NCBI GenBank assembly: GCA_015228785.1
Contig: JADGCU010000010.1
Span: 1-46,712, forward strand
Direction of reading: 5' to 3'
Length of the DNA stretch: 46,712 nucleotides
Source: Candidatus Omnitrophota bacterium
GTDB lineage: Bacteria > Omnitrophota > Gorgyraeia > Zapsychrales > Fredricksoniimonadaceae
Shown here: positions 19,808-29,391 of the stretch, piece after piece
How positions within the stretch are numbered: position 1 is the first letter of the stretch
Layout of the letters: each line of letters starts with the position of its first letter
Translations under genes and position numbers: made by a program
Notes under the pieces: generated by a model
Databases searched by the model: none
What the model saw: only the letters and a program-made list of their open reading frames with translations
What the model was told of the DNA's origin: nothing

Positions 19808-21909
19808 AGATTCTTCAAGTCCTTCCTGAAATGAATGTGGGGGGTGTTGAACGGGGGGTTTTGGACCTTGCCAAATATCTTGTGAAGCAGGGACATGAGT
19901 CTCTTGTTGTCTCGCATGGGGGATCCATGGTTGAGGCACTTGAGGCGCAGGGCACGAAACATTACACCCTTGCGGTTCATAAGAAAGATCTTTTTTCGAT
20001 GTGGGAATGCTCTGGGGAACTCGAGAAGATCATTCTTAAGGAGGGCGTTGATATCGTCCATGCCCGTTCGCGCGTTCCGGCATGGATTGCCTATTTTTCA
20101 TGCCGACGGACGAATGCGGCCTTTGTGACAACTTGTCACGGGTACTATTCGAAAAATATTTTCAGCCATGTGATGGGATGGGGCAAGCTTGTCATCGTGA
20201 TTAGTGAGATTATCGGACGCCACATGATCGAGGATTTTCGTGTTCATCCTGAGAATATTCGCCTTATTCATCGCAGTGTGGATCTGGATAAATTTAAATT
20301 TCGTGAGCGTCGGGTAGGACAGTCGGCATTCACTGTTTCGATGGTGGGCCGCATCACGCCGCTTAAAGGACATGCCTTCTTTTTGGAAGCTATGGCCAAA
20401 GTTATTCGGCAGATGCCGTATGTTCGGGTGCGGATCATTGGTGATGCGCCGGCGAATAAGCGTGTTTATAAGGACCGGCTTGTTCTTCTAACAAGGCGTC
20501 TGGGGATATCGGAGAAGGTGGAATTCTTAGGTAATCGAGCTGATATTCCGCAGCTTCTGGAAGAATCTGATGTTCTGGTTTTATCAACTATTACGCATGA
20601 AGCTTTTGGTCGTGTCATTGTCGAGGCCCAGGCTGTGGGGGTTCCTGTTGTGGTGACAAAGGTGGGAGGGGTTGTTGATATTGTGGAGCATGAGAAGACC
20701 GGGCTTGTGGTTCTGCCCCGAGATGTTGATGCCATGGCGAGTGCGGTTATGCGCATTATCAAAGAACCGAAATTGGCTGACGCGATGATTTTGGAAGCTC
20801 GTAAACGTGTCGAGGAGAAATACACGCTTGAACAGATGGCAACCGCTACGATCAAGGTTTATCAAGAACTTAAAACGTCACTTAATATTCTTGTTATTAA
20901 ATTGAGCGCAGTGGGGGATGTTATCCTTGCGACAGCCGCGTTGAGGGCCTTGCGTAAGAAATATCCACAGGCGAAGATTTGTTGTTTGGTGGGGCGTGAT
21001 GGCGCTGCGATGATCCAGGGATGTCCTTATGTTGATGAGGTGATCACCTACGATTACAAAGGTAGGGACAAGGGTGTTTTTGGTTTTAAGAGAATGCTCG
21101 GGGTATTACGTAAATATCGGTTTGATAAGATTATTGACTTTCAGAATAATAACAGGAGCCATCTTTTGTCCTTTTTGTGTTTTCCGCGAGCGAGTTATGG
21201 TTATCGCAATAAAAAATTGGGATGTCTTCTTTCGCATGGCATTCTAAATGATCAGCCCAATATTCCTCCTGTGCGTCATCAGTTTCGGCTTCTTGAGCAG
21301 TTAGATATTGTTTATGATGAGGATGTCAGACTGGAAATGTGGCCCAGGCCTGACGATATACTTTACGCTAAAGAGCTTCTTCATGGCAATTGGATTGATG
21401 AGAAGAATCATACCGTTGTGGGTGTCAATATTTCGGCTTCTGAACGATGGCCGACAAAGAATTTGCCTATGAAGTCTGTGGCTGATTTATGTGACAAGAT
21501 GTCAGCGGATAATATTCGCGTTATTATCACGGGGATGGAAAAAGATGCTTCGTTGGTCAGGCAATTGAGCGGTCATCTTAAATCCAAGCCCGCGATCTTT
21601 GTGGGGAAGACGAATTTGTTGCAGCTTGCGGCCCTGATTAGTTTGTGCAAGGTTTATGTGACGTCTGATTCGGCCCCGCTTCATGTTGCCGCTGCCATGG
21701 ATGTCCCGGTTGTTGCTTTTTTTGGGCCTACGAATCCTGAGCGTCATATTCCGCCCGCTTCGCGTTTGAAGGTTATTAAGAAAGATTTGGCGTGTCAGGC
21801 ATGTTATTTAACGGAGTGTAAGAATAAGAAACATGCCTGCATGGTTGATATCACATCTGTTGAGGTTTATGCGGAGATCAAGAAATTTCTGGGTAAAGCG
21901 AAGACATGA
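19804..21909 (+). CDS. Fused glycosyltransferase: N-terminal GT4 plus C-terminal GT9 (heptosyltransferase-like)
   Basis: 'VLPEMNVGGVERGVLDLAKYL', 'EAFGRVIVEAQAVGVPVVVTKVGGVVDIV', then 'LNILVIKLSAVGDVILATAALRALRKKYP', 'TSDSAPLHVAAAMDVPVVAFFGPTNPERHIPP'. Confidence 0.92.
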   Translation: MKILQVLPEMNVGGVERGVLDLAKYLVKQGHESLVVSHGGSMVEALEAQGTKHYTLAVHKKDLFSMWECSGELEKIILKEGVDIVHARSRVPAWIAYFSCRRTNAAFVTTCHGYYSKNIFSHVMGWGKLVIVISEIIGRHMIEDFRVHPENIRLIHRSVDLDKFKFRERRVGQSAFTVSMVGRITPLKGHAFFLEAMAKVIRQMPYVRVRIIGDAPANKRVYKDRLVLLTRRLGISEKVEFLGNRADIPQLLEESDVLVLSTITHEAFGRVIVEAQAVGVPVVVTKVGGVVDIVEHEKTGLVVLPRDVDAMASAVMRIIKEPKLADAMILEARKRVEEKYTLEQMATATIKVYQELKTSLNILVIKLSAVGDVILATAALRALRKKYPQAKICCLVGRDGAAMIQGCPYVDEVITYDYKGRDKGVFGFKRMLGVLRKYRFDKIIDFQNNNRSHLLSFLCFPRASYGYRNKKLGCLLSHGILNDQPNIPPVRHQFRLLEQLDIVYDEDVRLEMWPRPDDILYAKELLHGNWIDEKNHTVVGVNISASERWPTKNLPMKSVADLCDKMSADNIRVIITGMEKDASLVRQLSGHLKSKPAIFVGKTNLLQLAALISLCKVYVTSDSAPLHVAAAMDVPVVAFFGPTNPERHIPPASRLKVIKKDLACQACYLTECKNKKHACMVDITSVEVYAEIKKFLGKAKT

Positions 21910-23000
21910 GAATCCTTTTTCTGGCTAATCATTTTAATACAGGAGGGATCACCAGTTATGTGATGACCCTTGCCAGGGGGCTTTTGCGAAAAGGGCATCA
22001 TGTTGTCGTTGCTTCGAGCGGAGGAGATCGTGTTTCGGAATGCGAGTTTGGTGGAATGAGGCATGTGATGGCTTCTCTTCGTGTCAAATGTGCGGTTCAT
22101 CCGAATATTTTTCTTTCGCTCCCAAAACTTCTTAGGCTTGTTAAGGATGAGAAGATTGATATTATTCATGCCCATACGCGATCAACACAGGTCTGTGCGG
22201 CCATGTTGTCCCGATTGGCGGGAATTCCTGTGGTGAGCACGTGTCATGGTTTTTTTAAGCCCCATTGGGGACGGCGGACGTTTCCTTTGTGGGGCAAGGC
22301 CGTGATTGCCATTAGTCCTCAGGTCGCTACTCATTTGACGAAGGACCTTTGCGTAGAAAAAAAGGACGTCACGGTTGTTGCCAATGGGATTGATCTTGAT
22401 AACTTTCATCCGGAAGATCTTCTTAAGAAGGCGGATCATCGCCGGCGATGGGATCTTTCTGATGGCCCGGTTATAGGGATCGTTGCGCGCCTGTCGGATG
22501 TTAAAGGCCATTGTTATTTGATTGATGCGATGACAGATGTTTTAAAGATTTTTCCGAAAGTGCAGTGCTTGATCGTGGGAGTAGGGCCTGAGGAGAAACG
22601 GCTTAAAGAGCAGGTCCGATCAAAGGGGCTTGAACAGAGTGTTTGTTTTTTGAATGTCGTGAATAAGACATCAGAACTTGTGCCTCTTTTAGATATTTTT
22701 ATTTTGCCCTCTCTTCAAGAGGGTCTGGGGTTATCCGCGATGGAGGCAGGGGCCTGTGGAGTCCCTGTGATAGCAAGCCGTGTGGGAGGGATTCCTGAGG
22801 TTGTTGTTGACGGAGAAACGGGTATTCTTGTTCCATCACGGGATTCCAAGGCTTTGGCAGATGCGATCATTCGTCTTTTAGGAGATCCTGCGAAGATGTT
22901 AGTTTTAGGGCAGAGGGCCAGGCAAGTTGTCGCAGAACGGTTTTCTTCGGATAGAATGGTTGAGAGGACGATAGAGGTTTATCAAAAGGTATTAAGATGA
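21906..23000 (+). CDS. Glycosyltransferase family 4
   Basis: 'NHFNTGGITSYVMTLARGLLRKGHHVVVAS', 'LPSLQEGLGLSAMEAGACGVPVIASRVGGIPEVVVDGETGILV'. Confidence 0.93.
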   Translation: MRILFLANHFNTGGITSYVMTLARGLLRKGHHVVVASSGGDRVSECEFGGMRHVMASLRVKCAVHPNIFLSLPKLLRLVKDEKIDIIHAHTRSTQVCAAMLSRLAGIPVVSTCHGFFKPHWGRRTFPLWGKAVIAISPQVATHLTKDLCVEKKDVTVVANGIDLDNFHPEDLLKKADHRRRWDLSDGPVIGIVARLSDVKGHCYLIDAMTDVLKIFPKVQCLIVGVGPEEKRLKEQVRSKGLEQSVCFLNVVNKTSELVPLLDIFILPSLQEGLGLSAMEAGACGVPVIASRVGGIPEVVVDGETGILVPSRDSKALADAIIRLLGDPAKMLVLGQRARQVVAERFSSDRMVERTIEVYQKVLR

Positions 23001-24013
23001 AGAATATTCTCGTCGTTTCAGTCAATTGGCTAGGGGATGCTGTCTTTGAAACGCCCGTTTTTCGGGCACTCAAGACGAAGTATCCGGGTTCCTGGATCAC
23101 GTGTCTGTGCGTGCCGCGCGTTGCTGATGTTCTGGCTATGTGCCCGGATATCGATGAGATCATGGTGTATGATGAAAGAGGAAAAGATCAACCCTTCTTT
23201 TCAAGAGTATTTCTGATTATGAAGATTCTTAAGAAGAGGTTTGATGCGGCTTTTATTCTTCGTAAATCTTTGTCGCGTTCGCTTTTGCTCATGTTGGCAG
23301 GCATCCCTTTGCGTATTGGTTTTGCTGATAAGTCTTGGGACTGGCTTTTGACCCATGTTGTGGATGATGATGGGCTGGATGAGAAGCATCGTTCTGATGT
23401 GTATGTAAGTGTTGTTGAGTCTTTAGGGATTTCAACCTGGGATCGCTCTTGTCGTTTGGTTGCGCCAGAGAGTTTTGTGAGAGGTGTGCGCGAGTCGCTT
23501 GCGCAGAAGGGAATCTCAGATCAGGATCGTTTGATCGCTGTGAATACGGGGGGAAATTGGAATCTCAAGCAGTGGCCACCTGAAAAGTTTGCTGAGCTTG
23601 TACGCAAGGTTTATGCTCGAGGTTTGGGAAAAGTTGTTCTTCCGGGTGCGGTCAAAGATGTTGATCGCGTTAATCAGATCGCAGCGCTTTCCGGGGTGAG
23701 TCCTATAGTGATGGCAGGTGAGACGGGGATTAAATGTCTGGCGGGGCTTTTTACGCGGGTTAATCTTCTGATCACGGCGGATACGGGGCCTCTTCATTTG
23801 GCATCGGCACTAGGGGCGAGTGTGATCTCTATTTTTGGTCCGACAAGGCCTGAGATTACTGGTCCTCGGGGACCGGGACGTGCCGTGATCTTGCAAAAGG
23901 ATGTCGGGTGTAACCGTGCGCCGTGCTATTATCTGGAGTGCGGGGACAATAAATGCATGAAGGAGGTGTCTGTTGAAGATGTTCTCCAGGCTATCCAGCA
24001 AATCCAAAGTTGA
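22997..24013 (+). CDS. Glycosyltransferase family 9 (ADP-heptose:LPS heptosyltransferase-like, WaaF-type)
   Basis: 'NILVVSVNWLGDAVFETPVFRALKTKYP', 'NTGGNWNLKQWPPEKFAEL', 'ITADTGPLHLASALGASVISIFGPTRPEITGP'. Confidence 0.92.
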   Translation: MKNILVVSVNWLGDAVFETPVFRALKTKYPGSWITCLCVPRVADVLAMCPDIDEIMVYDERGKDQPFFSRVFLIMKILKKRFDAAFILRKSLSRSLLLMLAGIPLRIGFADKSWDWLLTHVVDDDGLDEKHRSDVYVSVVESLGISTWDRSCRLVAPESFVRGVRESLAQKGISDQDRLIAVNTGGNWNLKQWPPEKFAELVRKVYARGLGKVVLPGAVKDVDRVNQIAALSGVSPIVMAGETGIKCLAGLFTRVNLLITADTGPLHLASALGASVISIFGPTRPEITGPRGPGRAVILQKDVGCNRAPCYYLECGDNKCMKEVSVEDVLQAIQQIQS

Positions 24014-24920
24014 GAAGATCCTACTTGTTTCTCTCACTAATATCGGGGATGTGATTCTGACGTTTCCTGTCTTTGATGTGCTTCGTGAACGCTTTCCAGA
24101 GGCTGAGATATCTGTTGTTGTGGGACCCAAGGCCAGGAGCCTTCTGGAGGATAATCCCCATGTTTATCGTCTGTATGTTTATGACAAGCGAGCGAGTGTC
24201 AAAGAACAGTGGCGGTGGTTGAGGTCAGTTCGCAGTCAGGATTTTGATCTGGTCGTGGATCTTCGTAATTCCATGATGCCGTTTCTTGTGAAAGGACGTG
24301 TTCTGACGCGTCCGGTGTTGGGGTGCAAGCCAAAATGTCATATGAAAGACAAGCATATGGGTCGGCTTGATCTTGTGCTGAAAGATGTGACGCCCTCAAG
24401 GTCCAGGTTGGCTTTGTATGTTTCGTCTTCTGATGAGAAATATGCTCATGGTCTTTTGAAGGGACGCAAGGATTATGTTGTATTGGCGCCGGGTGCTGCT
24501 GATGATCGCAAGCGTTGGTCTGAGGAGCGTTTTGCGGAGATTGGTAAGTATTTGATGCGTAATTATAAAGCGGGCATTGTTATTGTGGGGGATAAAAATG
24601 ATGCCAAGATTGCAGAGCGTCTCTTGAAGAATGGTTCGCAAGGGATCGTGAATATCGCGGGGCAGACAAACTTGCCTCAGTTGGGTGCGGTCCTCAAAGG
24701 GGCAAAGCTCGCGATTACCAATGACAGTGGCATTATGCATATGGCCAGCTATTTGAATATTCCTGTGATCGCGCTTTTTGGTCCCACGGATCCGGAATGC
24801 TATGGTCCTTGGAGCGGCAATCGCTATGTTTTGCGGCAAGGCCCTTCGATGGAGAAGATCCAGGTCGCGGATGTCTGTTCTGCTATTGATGATTGGTTTC
24901 ATGGTCATGCCGCAATTTAA
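23973..24920 (+). CDS. Glycosyltransferase family 9
   Basis: 'KILLVSLTNIGDVILTFPVFDVLRERFP', 'APGAADDRKRWSEERFAEIGKYL', 'ITNDSGIMHMASYLNIPVIALFGPTDPECYGPW'. Confidence 0.9.
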   Translation: MKMFSRLSSKSKVEKILLVSLTNIGDVILTFPVFDVLRERFPEAEISVVVGPKARSLLEDNPHVYRLYVYDKRASVKEQWRWLRSVRSQDFDLVVDLRNSMMPFLVKGRVLTRPVLGCKPKCHMKDKHMGRLDLVLKDVTPSRSRLALYVSSSDEKYAHGLLKGRKDYVVLAPGAADDRKRWSEERFAEIGKYLMRNYKAGIVIVGDKNDAKIAERLLKNGSQGIVNIAGQTNLPQLGAVLKGAKLAITNDSGIMHMASYLNIPVIALFGPTDPECYGPWSGNRYVLRQGPSMEKIQVADVCSAIDDWFHGHAAI

Positions 24921-24961
24921 GTGAAAAAACTAGTTCGACGTTCTGGCTTTTAAGGATATCT

Positions 24962-25729
24962 GTGAAGCGATTTCTATTTATTTTTAGTTTTCTGGTTTGG
25001 TCTACATTTTCGTATGCCCAAGAAGTTGACAAAATTCTTTTTAAGGGCTATAGCACGGCGTTTGTTATTTATAACCGTTCTTCTGGAGCTGTTGTGAATG
25101 TGGATCCGGTGTTGAGTGCCCGACGTTTGCCCCCGTGCTCTACTTTTAAAATTTACAATACCCTCATTGGATTAGACCTGGACTTGATTCCGGGGGCAGA
25201 TGCTCCATGGTATAAGTGGAATGGCGTTCATCGCTCTATAGATGGATGGAATCAGGATTTGACTCTTCGTGAAGCATTTCGCGTGTCGGCTGTGCCCGCT
25301 TATCAGATTTTGGCGCGTCAGATTGGCGTTGAGCGCATGAAAGAATATGTCGATCAAATTGATTATGGAACCAGAGATATTTCTGCGGGGATCGATGTAT
25401 TCTGGCTTGACCGAAATGATGCGGTTTCGATCAAGATCAGCGCTGATGAGCAGGTCGCTCTTTTAAATAAGCTTCTTGATGGGAGGCTGCCGTTTGCGCA
25501 AAAGAATATCGCGATTCTGAAAGATGTCATGCAATTGGTTAAAACGGATAAGGGGACGCTTTACGGTAAGACGGGATCAGGCTCTGATGTGGGATGGCTT
25601 GTCGGGTTTGTTGAACACGGGGAGACGACATATGTTTTCGCATGTAATATTATTGGTGGAGAGAATCCTTCTGGGAAGGTCGCGCGGGCAATCGTAGAAG
25701 ATGTTTTTAAATCTCAAGGGCTTCTTTAG
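24962..25729 (+). CDS. Class D (OXA-like) beta-lactamase homologue with signal peptide (GTG start proposed)
   Basis: signal peptide '(V)KRFLFIFSFLVWSTFSYAQ'; 'PPCSTFKIYNTLIGLD' (SxxK), 'RVSAVPAYQILARQIG' (SxV), 'IDYGTRDISAGIDVFWLD' (YGN-equivalent is YGT), 'LYGKTGSG' (KTG), 'GWLVGFVE'. Confidence 0.9.
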   Translation: MKRFLFIFSFLVWSTFSYAQEVDKILFKGYSTAFVIYNRSSGAVVNVDPVLSARRLPPCSTFKIYNTLIGLDLDLIPGADAPWYKWNGVHRSIDGWNQDLTLREAFRVSAVPAYQILARQIGVERMKEYVDQIDYGTRDISAGIDVFWLDRNDAVSIKISADEQVALLNKLLDGRLPFAQKNIAILKDVMQLVKTDKGTLYGKTGSGSDVGWLVGFVEHGETTYVFACNIIGGENPSGKVARAIVEDVFKSQGLL

Positions 25730-25779
25730 ATCATGGCAGAGGGGTATTAATTATTTATATAATTGTCAGGGTATTGGCC

Positions 25780-25806
25780 TTGACATGCAGGGTTGCCACA
25801 TATAAT
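25780..25806 (+). promoter_or_regulatory. Sigma70-like promoter upstream of the GT9 gene at 25841
   Basis: TTGACA - 15 bp - TATAAT. Confidence 0.5.
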
Positions 25807-25840
25807 CTCTTGAAATTAAAAATTTGAACAGTTTCTATCA

Positions 25841-26899
25841 ATGACAAAGACAGCTAATAATAAAGATTTTAGACGAATTCTGATTATTCGCACTGACAGG
25901 ATCGGGGATGCGATTCTGTCAACGCCTGTTATTGAGGCGATGAGGAATGCTTACCCATCTGCACATATTGCGGTCATGGCGCGGGTTTATGCTAAAGACG
26001 TGATCGAGGGAAATCCTTATTTGAATGAAGTAATTATTTATAACAAGAAGGAAGTAGAAGAGAGTTTGTTGGGGCTTCTCAAATTTGCGTTTGAAATCAG
26101 AAGAAAGAATTTTGATCTTGCCCTTATCTTACATCCTACTAACAGTGTTCATCTTTTGTCTTTTCTAGCCGGGATCCCCAGAAGAGTTGGATATGATCGG
26201 AAAATGGGATTTCTTTTGACGGATCGAATCGCGCATACAAAGCAGTTGGGCGAGAAGCATGAGATGGAATATGCGCTTGATCTGGTGAGGCATTTGGGGA
26301 TAAGTCCTCAGCACCATGGTCCTTTTGCGCCGTTAAATCCTGCTTCTGAAAAGCGGGCGGATGAATTATTCAAGAAACACGGGATCACGCCGCAGGATAA
26401 AGTTCTGGCGCTTCATCCGGGGACGAGTTGTAAGTCCAAGATGTGGTCGCAGGAACGATTTGCCCAGGCAGCGGATGAATTGGTGAAGACCAGTGGGTTT
26501 AAAGTTTTGGTTATGGGTGGTCCGGATGAAAAAGAGATCACGGGAAATGTCCTTAAGAATATGAAGTCTCCGGCCATTGACCTGACCGGAATCTCCGTAA
26601 GTCAGGATGTTAGTGTTCTCAAAAGATGCGGCCTTTTGATTACAACGGACTGCGGGACGATGCATATTGCGGCTGCTTTGGGGGTCCCTCTTGTTGTTAT
26701 TTTTGGACGAAAACAGGCAGGCATCAGTCCTGTTCGTTTTGGCCCTGTTAGTAAGAAGAGCCGTGTCTTGCATAAAGATGTTGGCTGCGAGACGTGTTTG
26801 GCTCATGACTGCACCAAGGGCTTTGCCTGTCTTCAGGCTGTGAGTGTTAAGGAAGTTGTGGATGTGGCTCAGAGTCTTCTTGGGGAATCTCATGGTTAA
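25841..26899 (+). CDS. Glycosyltransferase family 9
   Basis: 'RILIIRTDRIGDAILSTPVIEAMRNAYPSAHIAVMAR', 'LHPGTSCKSKMWSQERFAQAADEL', 'ITTDCGTMHIAAALGVPLVVIFG'. Confidence 0.92.
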   Translation: MTKTANNKDFRRILIIRTDRIGDAILSTPVIEAMRNAYPSAHIAVMARVYAKDVIEGNPYLNEVIIYNKKEVEESLLGLLKFAFEIRRKNFDLALILHPTNSVHLLSFLAGIPRRVGYDRKMGFLLTDRIAHTKQLGEKHEMEYALDLVRHLGISPQHHGPFAPLNPASEKRADELFKKHGITPQDKVLALHPGTSCKSKMWSQERFAQAADELVKTSGFKVLVMGGPDEKEITGNVLKNMKSPAIDLTGISVSQDVSVLKRCGLLITTDCGTMHIAAALGVPLVVIFGRKQAGISPVRFGPVSKKSRVLHKDVGCETCLAHDCTKGFACLQAVSVKEVVDVAQSLLGESHG

Positions 26900-28286
26900 A
26901 GCAAAGACTACATTTTCACGAAAAGAGATCTCTATATTGTGCGCTCAGGCTACGGATCCGGATGAAGTTATTAGTAAGCCCGCTGTTGGTCGGTTGTTTT
27001 CGGATGTCGTTGAGAGTCTTTGTGATTCTTTTTTGCCAAGACGGGTTGCGCTCTATGACAGGATTTTTGCGCAGGTTATTGATTATTGTCGGCATCTGCC
27101 GGATGGTCAGGGGATGGATGATCTTTTAAAGAGATTTGGTTTGAGCGATGAGCGGGCTATCCTGGCTCGAAAGAAAAACGTAGAGAAAATGCGCAAATTC
27201 TCGGTTGCGAACCGGAAAAAGGTTAAAAAGATTTGTGTCCTTTCGCGAGTGACGATTGGGGCAGACGTTGCGGTTACAGGTGTTGTGCTGAGCAAGTTGG
27301 TGAATATCTTTCCTGGGGTGTGTATTGTTGTGATCGGTCCTAAGAAGCTTGTGGAAGTCTTTGGCGGGCATCCGAATATTTCAATTAAAGAAGTGCCTTA
27401 TGTAAGGCGAGGTGGTCTTTTGGGGCGGTTGAACTCCTGGGTTGATCTTGTTTGCGTTATCGATGAGGAAAGGCGAGGCCTTAGGCCTGATGAGTTTTTG
27501 CTGATTGATCCGGATTCTCGTTTGACGCAGCTTGGCCTTTTGCCTGTCATTCCTAAAGATGATGGATATTATTTCTTTCAGAGTCGGACGTATGCGAAGG
27601 CGCGTTCAGGTCGGATTGGAGAACTTACGGCGAATTGGTTGGATCAGGTTTTTGGTCCTGGCAGTCAAAAAACATATCCAGAAATTTTCATTGATAAGAA
27701 TATTCTGAAAATAGGTAGAGCCTGTGCTCAAAAACTTTCTCATTCAGGGGCGAGGCCTATTGTTTGTATTAATTTTGGCGTGGGAGGAAATGAGAAGAAG
27801 AGGGTCTCGCCTGACTTTGAAGACAATCTGGTGAGGGATATCCTGAATCAGGGGGCGGCGGTTATTTTGGATAAAGGTTTTGGTGATGAAGTTGATATGG
27901 TAAATGTTTTGGTTTCAAAGTTGCGGGCTCAAGGAAAGATTGTTCTTGATGCCAATGAGGGGAATATTTTTAAATTGGCCAAAGAGAGTGCTTGGCCCTG
28001 TGATGTCCTGACTTGGGAAGGCGGGCTTGCCGTTTTTGGCGCGCTTATCGCGTCTAGCAATGTTTATATGGGGTATGATTCGGGATTTCAGCATATCGCC
28101 TCTGCCCAAGGAGTTCCTATTGTTGATATCTTTTTTGGTGCGCCATCTTCGTTGTTTATTAAGCGCTGGACCCCGTATGGTAAAAACAGGGTTAAGATCG
28201 TGGGAGGTCAAAGCCTTAAGAAGGACGATGTAACCCCTGATCATGTCCTTTCTGCCCTCAAGAAACTACTTTCAGAACAGCCTTAA
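26892..28286 (+). CDS. Divergent GT9/heptosyltransferase-fold-like protein with extra N-terminal region
   Basis: 'KICVLSRVTIGADVAVTGVVLSKLVNIFPGVCIVVIGPKKL' and 'SSNVYMGYDSGFQHIASAQGVPIVDIFFGAPSSLFIKRWTPYG' follow the GT9 layout with altered motifs. Confidence 0.65.
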   Translation: MVKAKTTFSRKEISILCAQATDPDEVISKPAVGRLFSDVVESLCDSFLPRRVALYDRIFAQVIDYCRHLPDGQGMDDLLKRFGLSDERAILARKKNVEKMRKFSVANRKKVKKICVLSRVTIGADVAVTGVVLSKLVNIFPGVCIVVIGPKKLVEVFGGHPNISIKEVPYVRRGGLLGRLNSWVDLVCVIDEERRGLRPDEFLLIDPDSRLTQLGLLPVIPKDDGYYFFQSRTYAKARSGRIGELTANWLDQVFGPGSQKTYPEIFIDKNILKIGRACAQKLSHSGARPIVCINFGVGGNEKKRVSPDFEDNLVRDILNQGAAVILDKGFGDEVDMVNVLVSKLRAQGKIVLDANEGNIFKLAKESAWPCDVLTWEGGLAVFGALIASSNVYMGYDSGFQHIASAQGVPIVDIFFGAPSSLFIKRWTPYGKNRVKIVGGQSLKKDDVTPDHVLSALKKLLSEQP

Positions 28287-28304
28287 GCACCCTGTCTTCC
28301 TTCG

Positions 28305-28333
28305 TTGACATCATTTTTAAGCTGTGTTACCAT
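28305..28333 (+). promoter_or_regulatory. Sigma70-type promoter of the heptose/Kdo/Lpt operon
   Basis: TTGACA - 17 bp - TACCAT, about 30 nt upstream of the kinase start. Confidence 0.65.
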
Positions 28334-28365
28334 AAAGCCTCTTTTTTACGAATAAAATAATTATT

Positions 28366-29391
28366 ATGATTAAATACACTAAAATTCTTAATAGTTTTAA
28401 GCGCTGCCATGTCCTCGTGATCGGGGATTTGATTCTTGATCAGTATATCAAGGGGTCGGTGGATAGGATTTCACCAGAAGCGCCGGTGCCGATCCTTCTT
28501 CAAAGGGATATGTTTTATACGCCAGGCGGGGCTGCGAATGTGGCGAATAATTTGAGTAGCCTGGGTGCTAAAGTCACGGTTGTGGGGCGTATTGGCAACG
28601 ATCGCGAAGGTCATCAGCTTAAAGAACTTCTTAAAGAGCGCAGGATTCGCACGGTTGGGATTTTTGAAGACCGCCGCGTGCATACGATCCTCAAGACCAG
28701 GATCATCGCCCATCAACAACAGCTTGTTCGTGTTGATCGGGAGCTTGTGGTGGATGATTCGGACGGGTCTTTTTATGCCAAGAGCATTGCTCCTTTTTTG
28801 CACAAGAATTTTAATGATTTTGATGCGGTCATTATTTCTGACTATGGCAAGGGGATCATTCAGCCTGAATTGGTAGAGGATGTCACAACCATGGCCGGGA
28901 AACGAGGCATTCCCGTTGTGGTGGATCCTAAGGTTGAGCATCTTAAATTTTATGGTCATGTGAGTTCGATCACGCCAAATCGCAAGGAAGCCGAGAATGC
29001 GATGAAGAGTCTTGAGCCTCATACGCGAAAAGATTTTGGTATTTTGAAGACTAGGCTTGATTCCATGGAGACGGTCAAGAAATCAGGTGTTGGTCTTTTA
29101 AATTATTTGGGCATTGATTCGCTTTTAATTACGCTTGGTGAGGATGGGATGTGCCTTTTTGAACAAGGAAAACAGCCTCTTCATATCCCGACACGGGCTC
29201 ATGAGGTCTTTGATGTTTCAGGTGCGGGGGATACGGTGATTTCTGTTTTTGCTTTAGCCATGGCGGCTGGTGCTAAAAAGAAAGAGGCAGCCGACATAGC
29301 AAATCATGCGGCGGGTATTGTCGTCGCGAAGATAGGGGCCGCCTCAGTGACGCCCGAGGAACTCGTTTCTTCCTTCAAGGAGGAAAGATGA
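28366..29391 (+). CDS. D-glycero-beta-D-manno-heptose-7-phosphate kinase (RfaE domain I, no nucleotidyltransferase domain)
   Basis: 'VLVIGDLILDQYIKGSVDRISPEAPVPIL', 'GGAANVANNLSSLGAKV', 'DYGKGI', 'PNRKEAE', 'FDVSGAGDTVISVFALAMAAGA'. Confidence 0.92.
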   Translation: MIKYTKILNSFKRCHVLVIGDLILDQYIKGSVDRISPEAPVPILLQRDMFYTPGGAANVANNLSSLGAKVTVVGRIGNDREGHQLKELLKERRIRTVGIFEDRRVHTILKTRIIAHQQQLVRVDRELVVDDSDGSFYAKSIAPFLHKNFNDFDAVIISDYGKGIIQPELVEDVTTMAGKRGIPVVVDPKVEHLKFYGHVSSITPNRKEAENAMKSLEPHTRKDFGILKTRLDSMETVKKSGVGLLNYLGIDSLLITLGEDGMCLFEQGKQPLHIPTRAHEVFDVSGAGDTVISVFALAMAAGAKKKEAADIANHAAGIVVAKIGAASVTPEELVSSFKEER

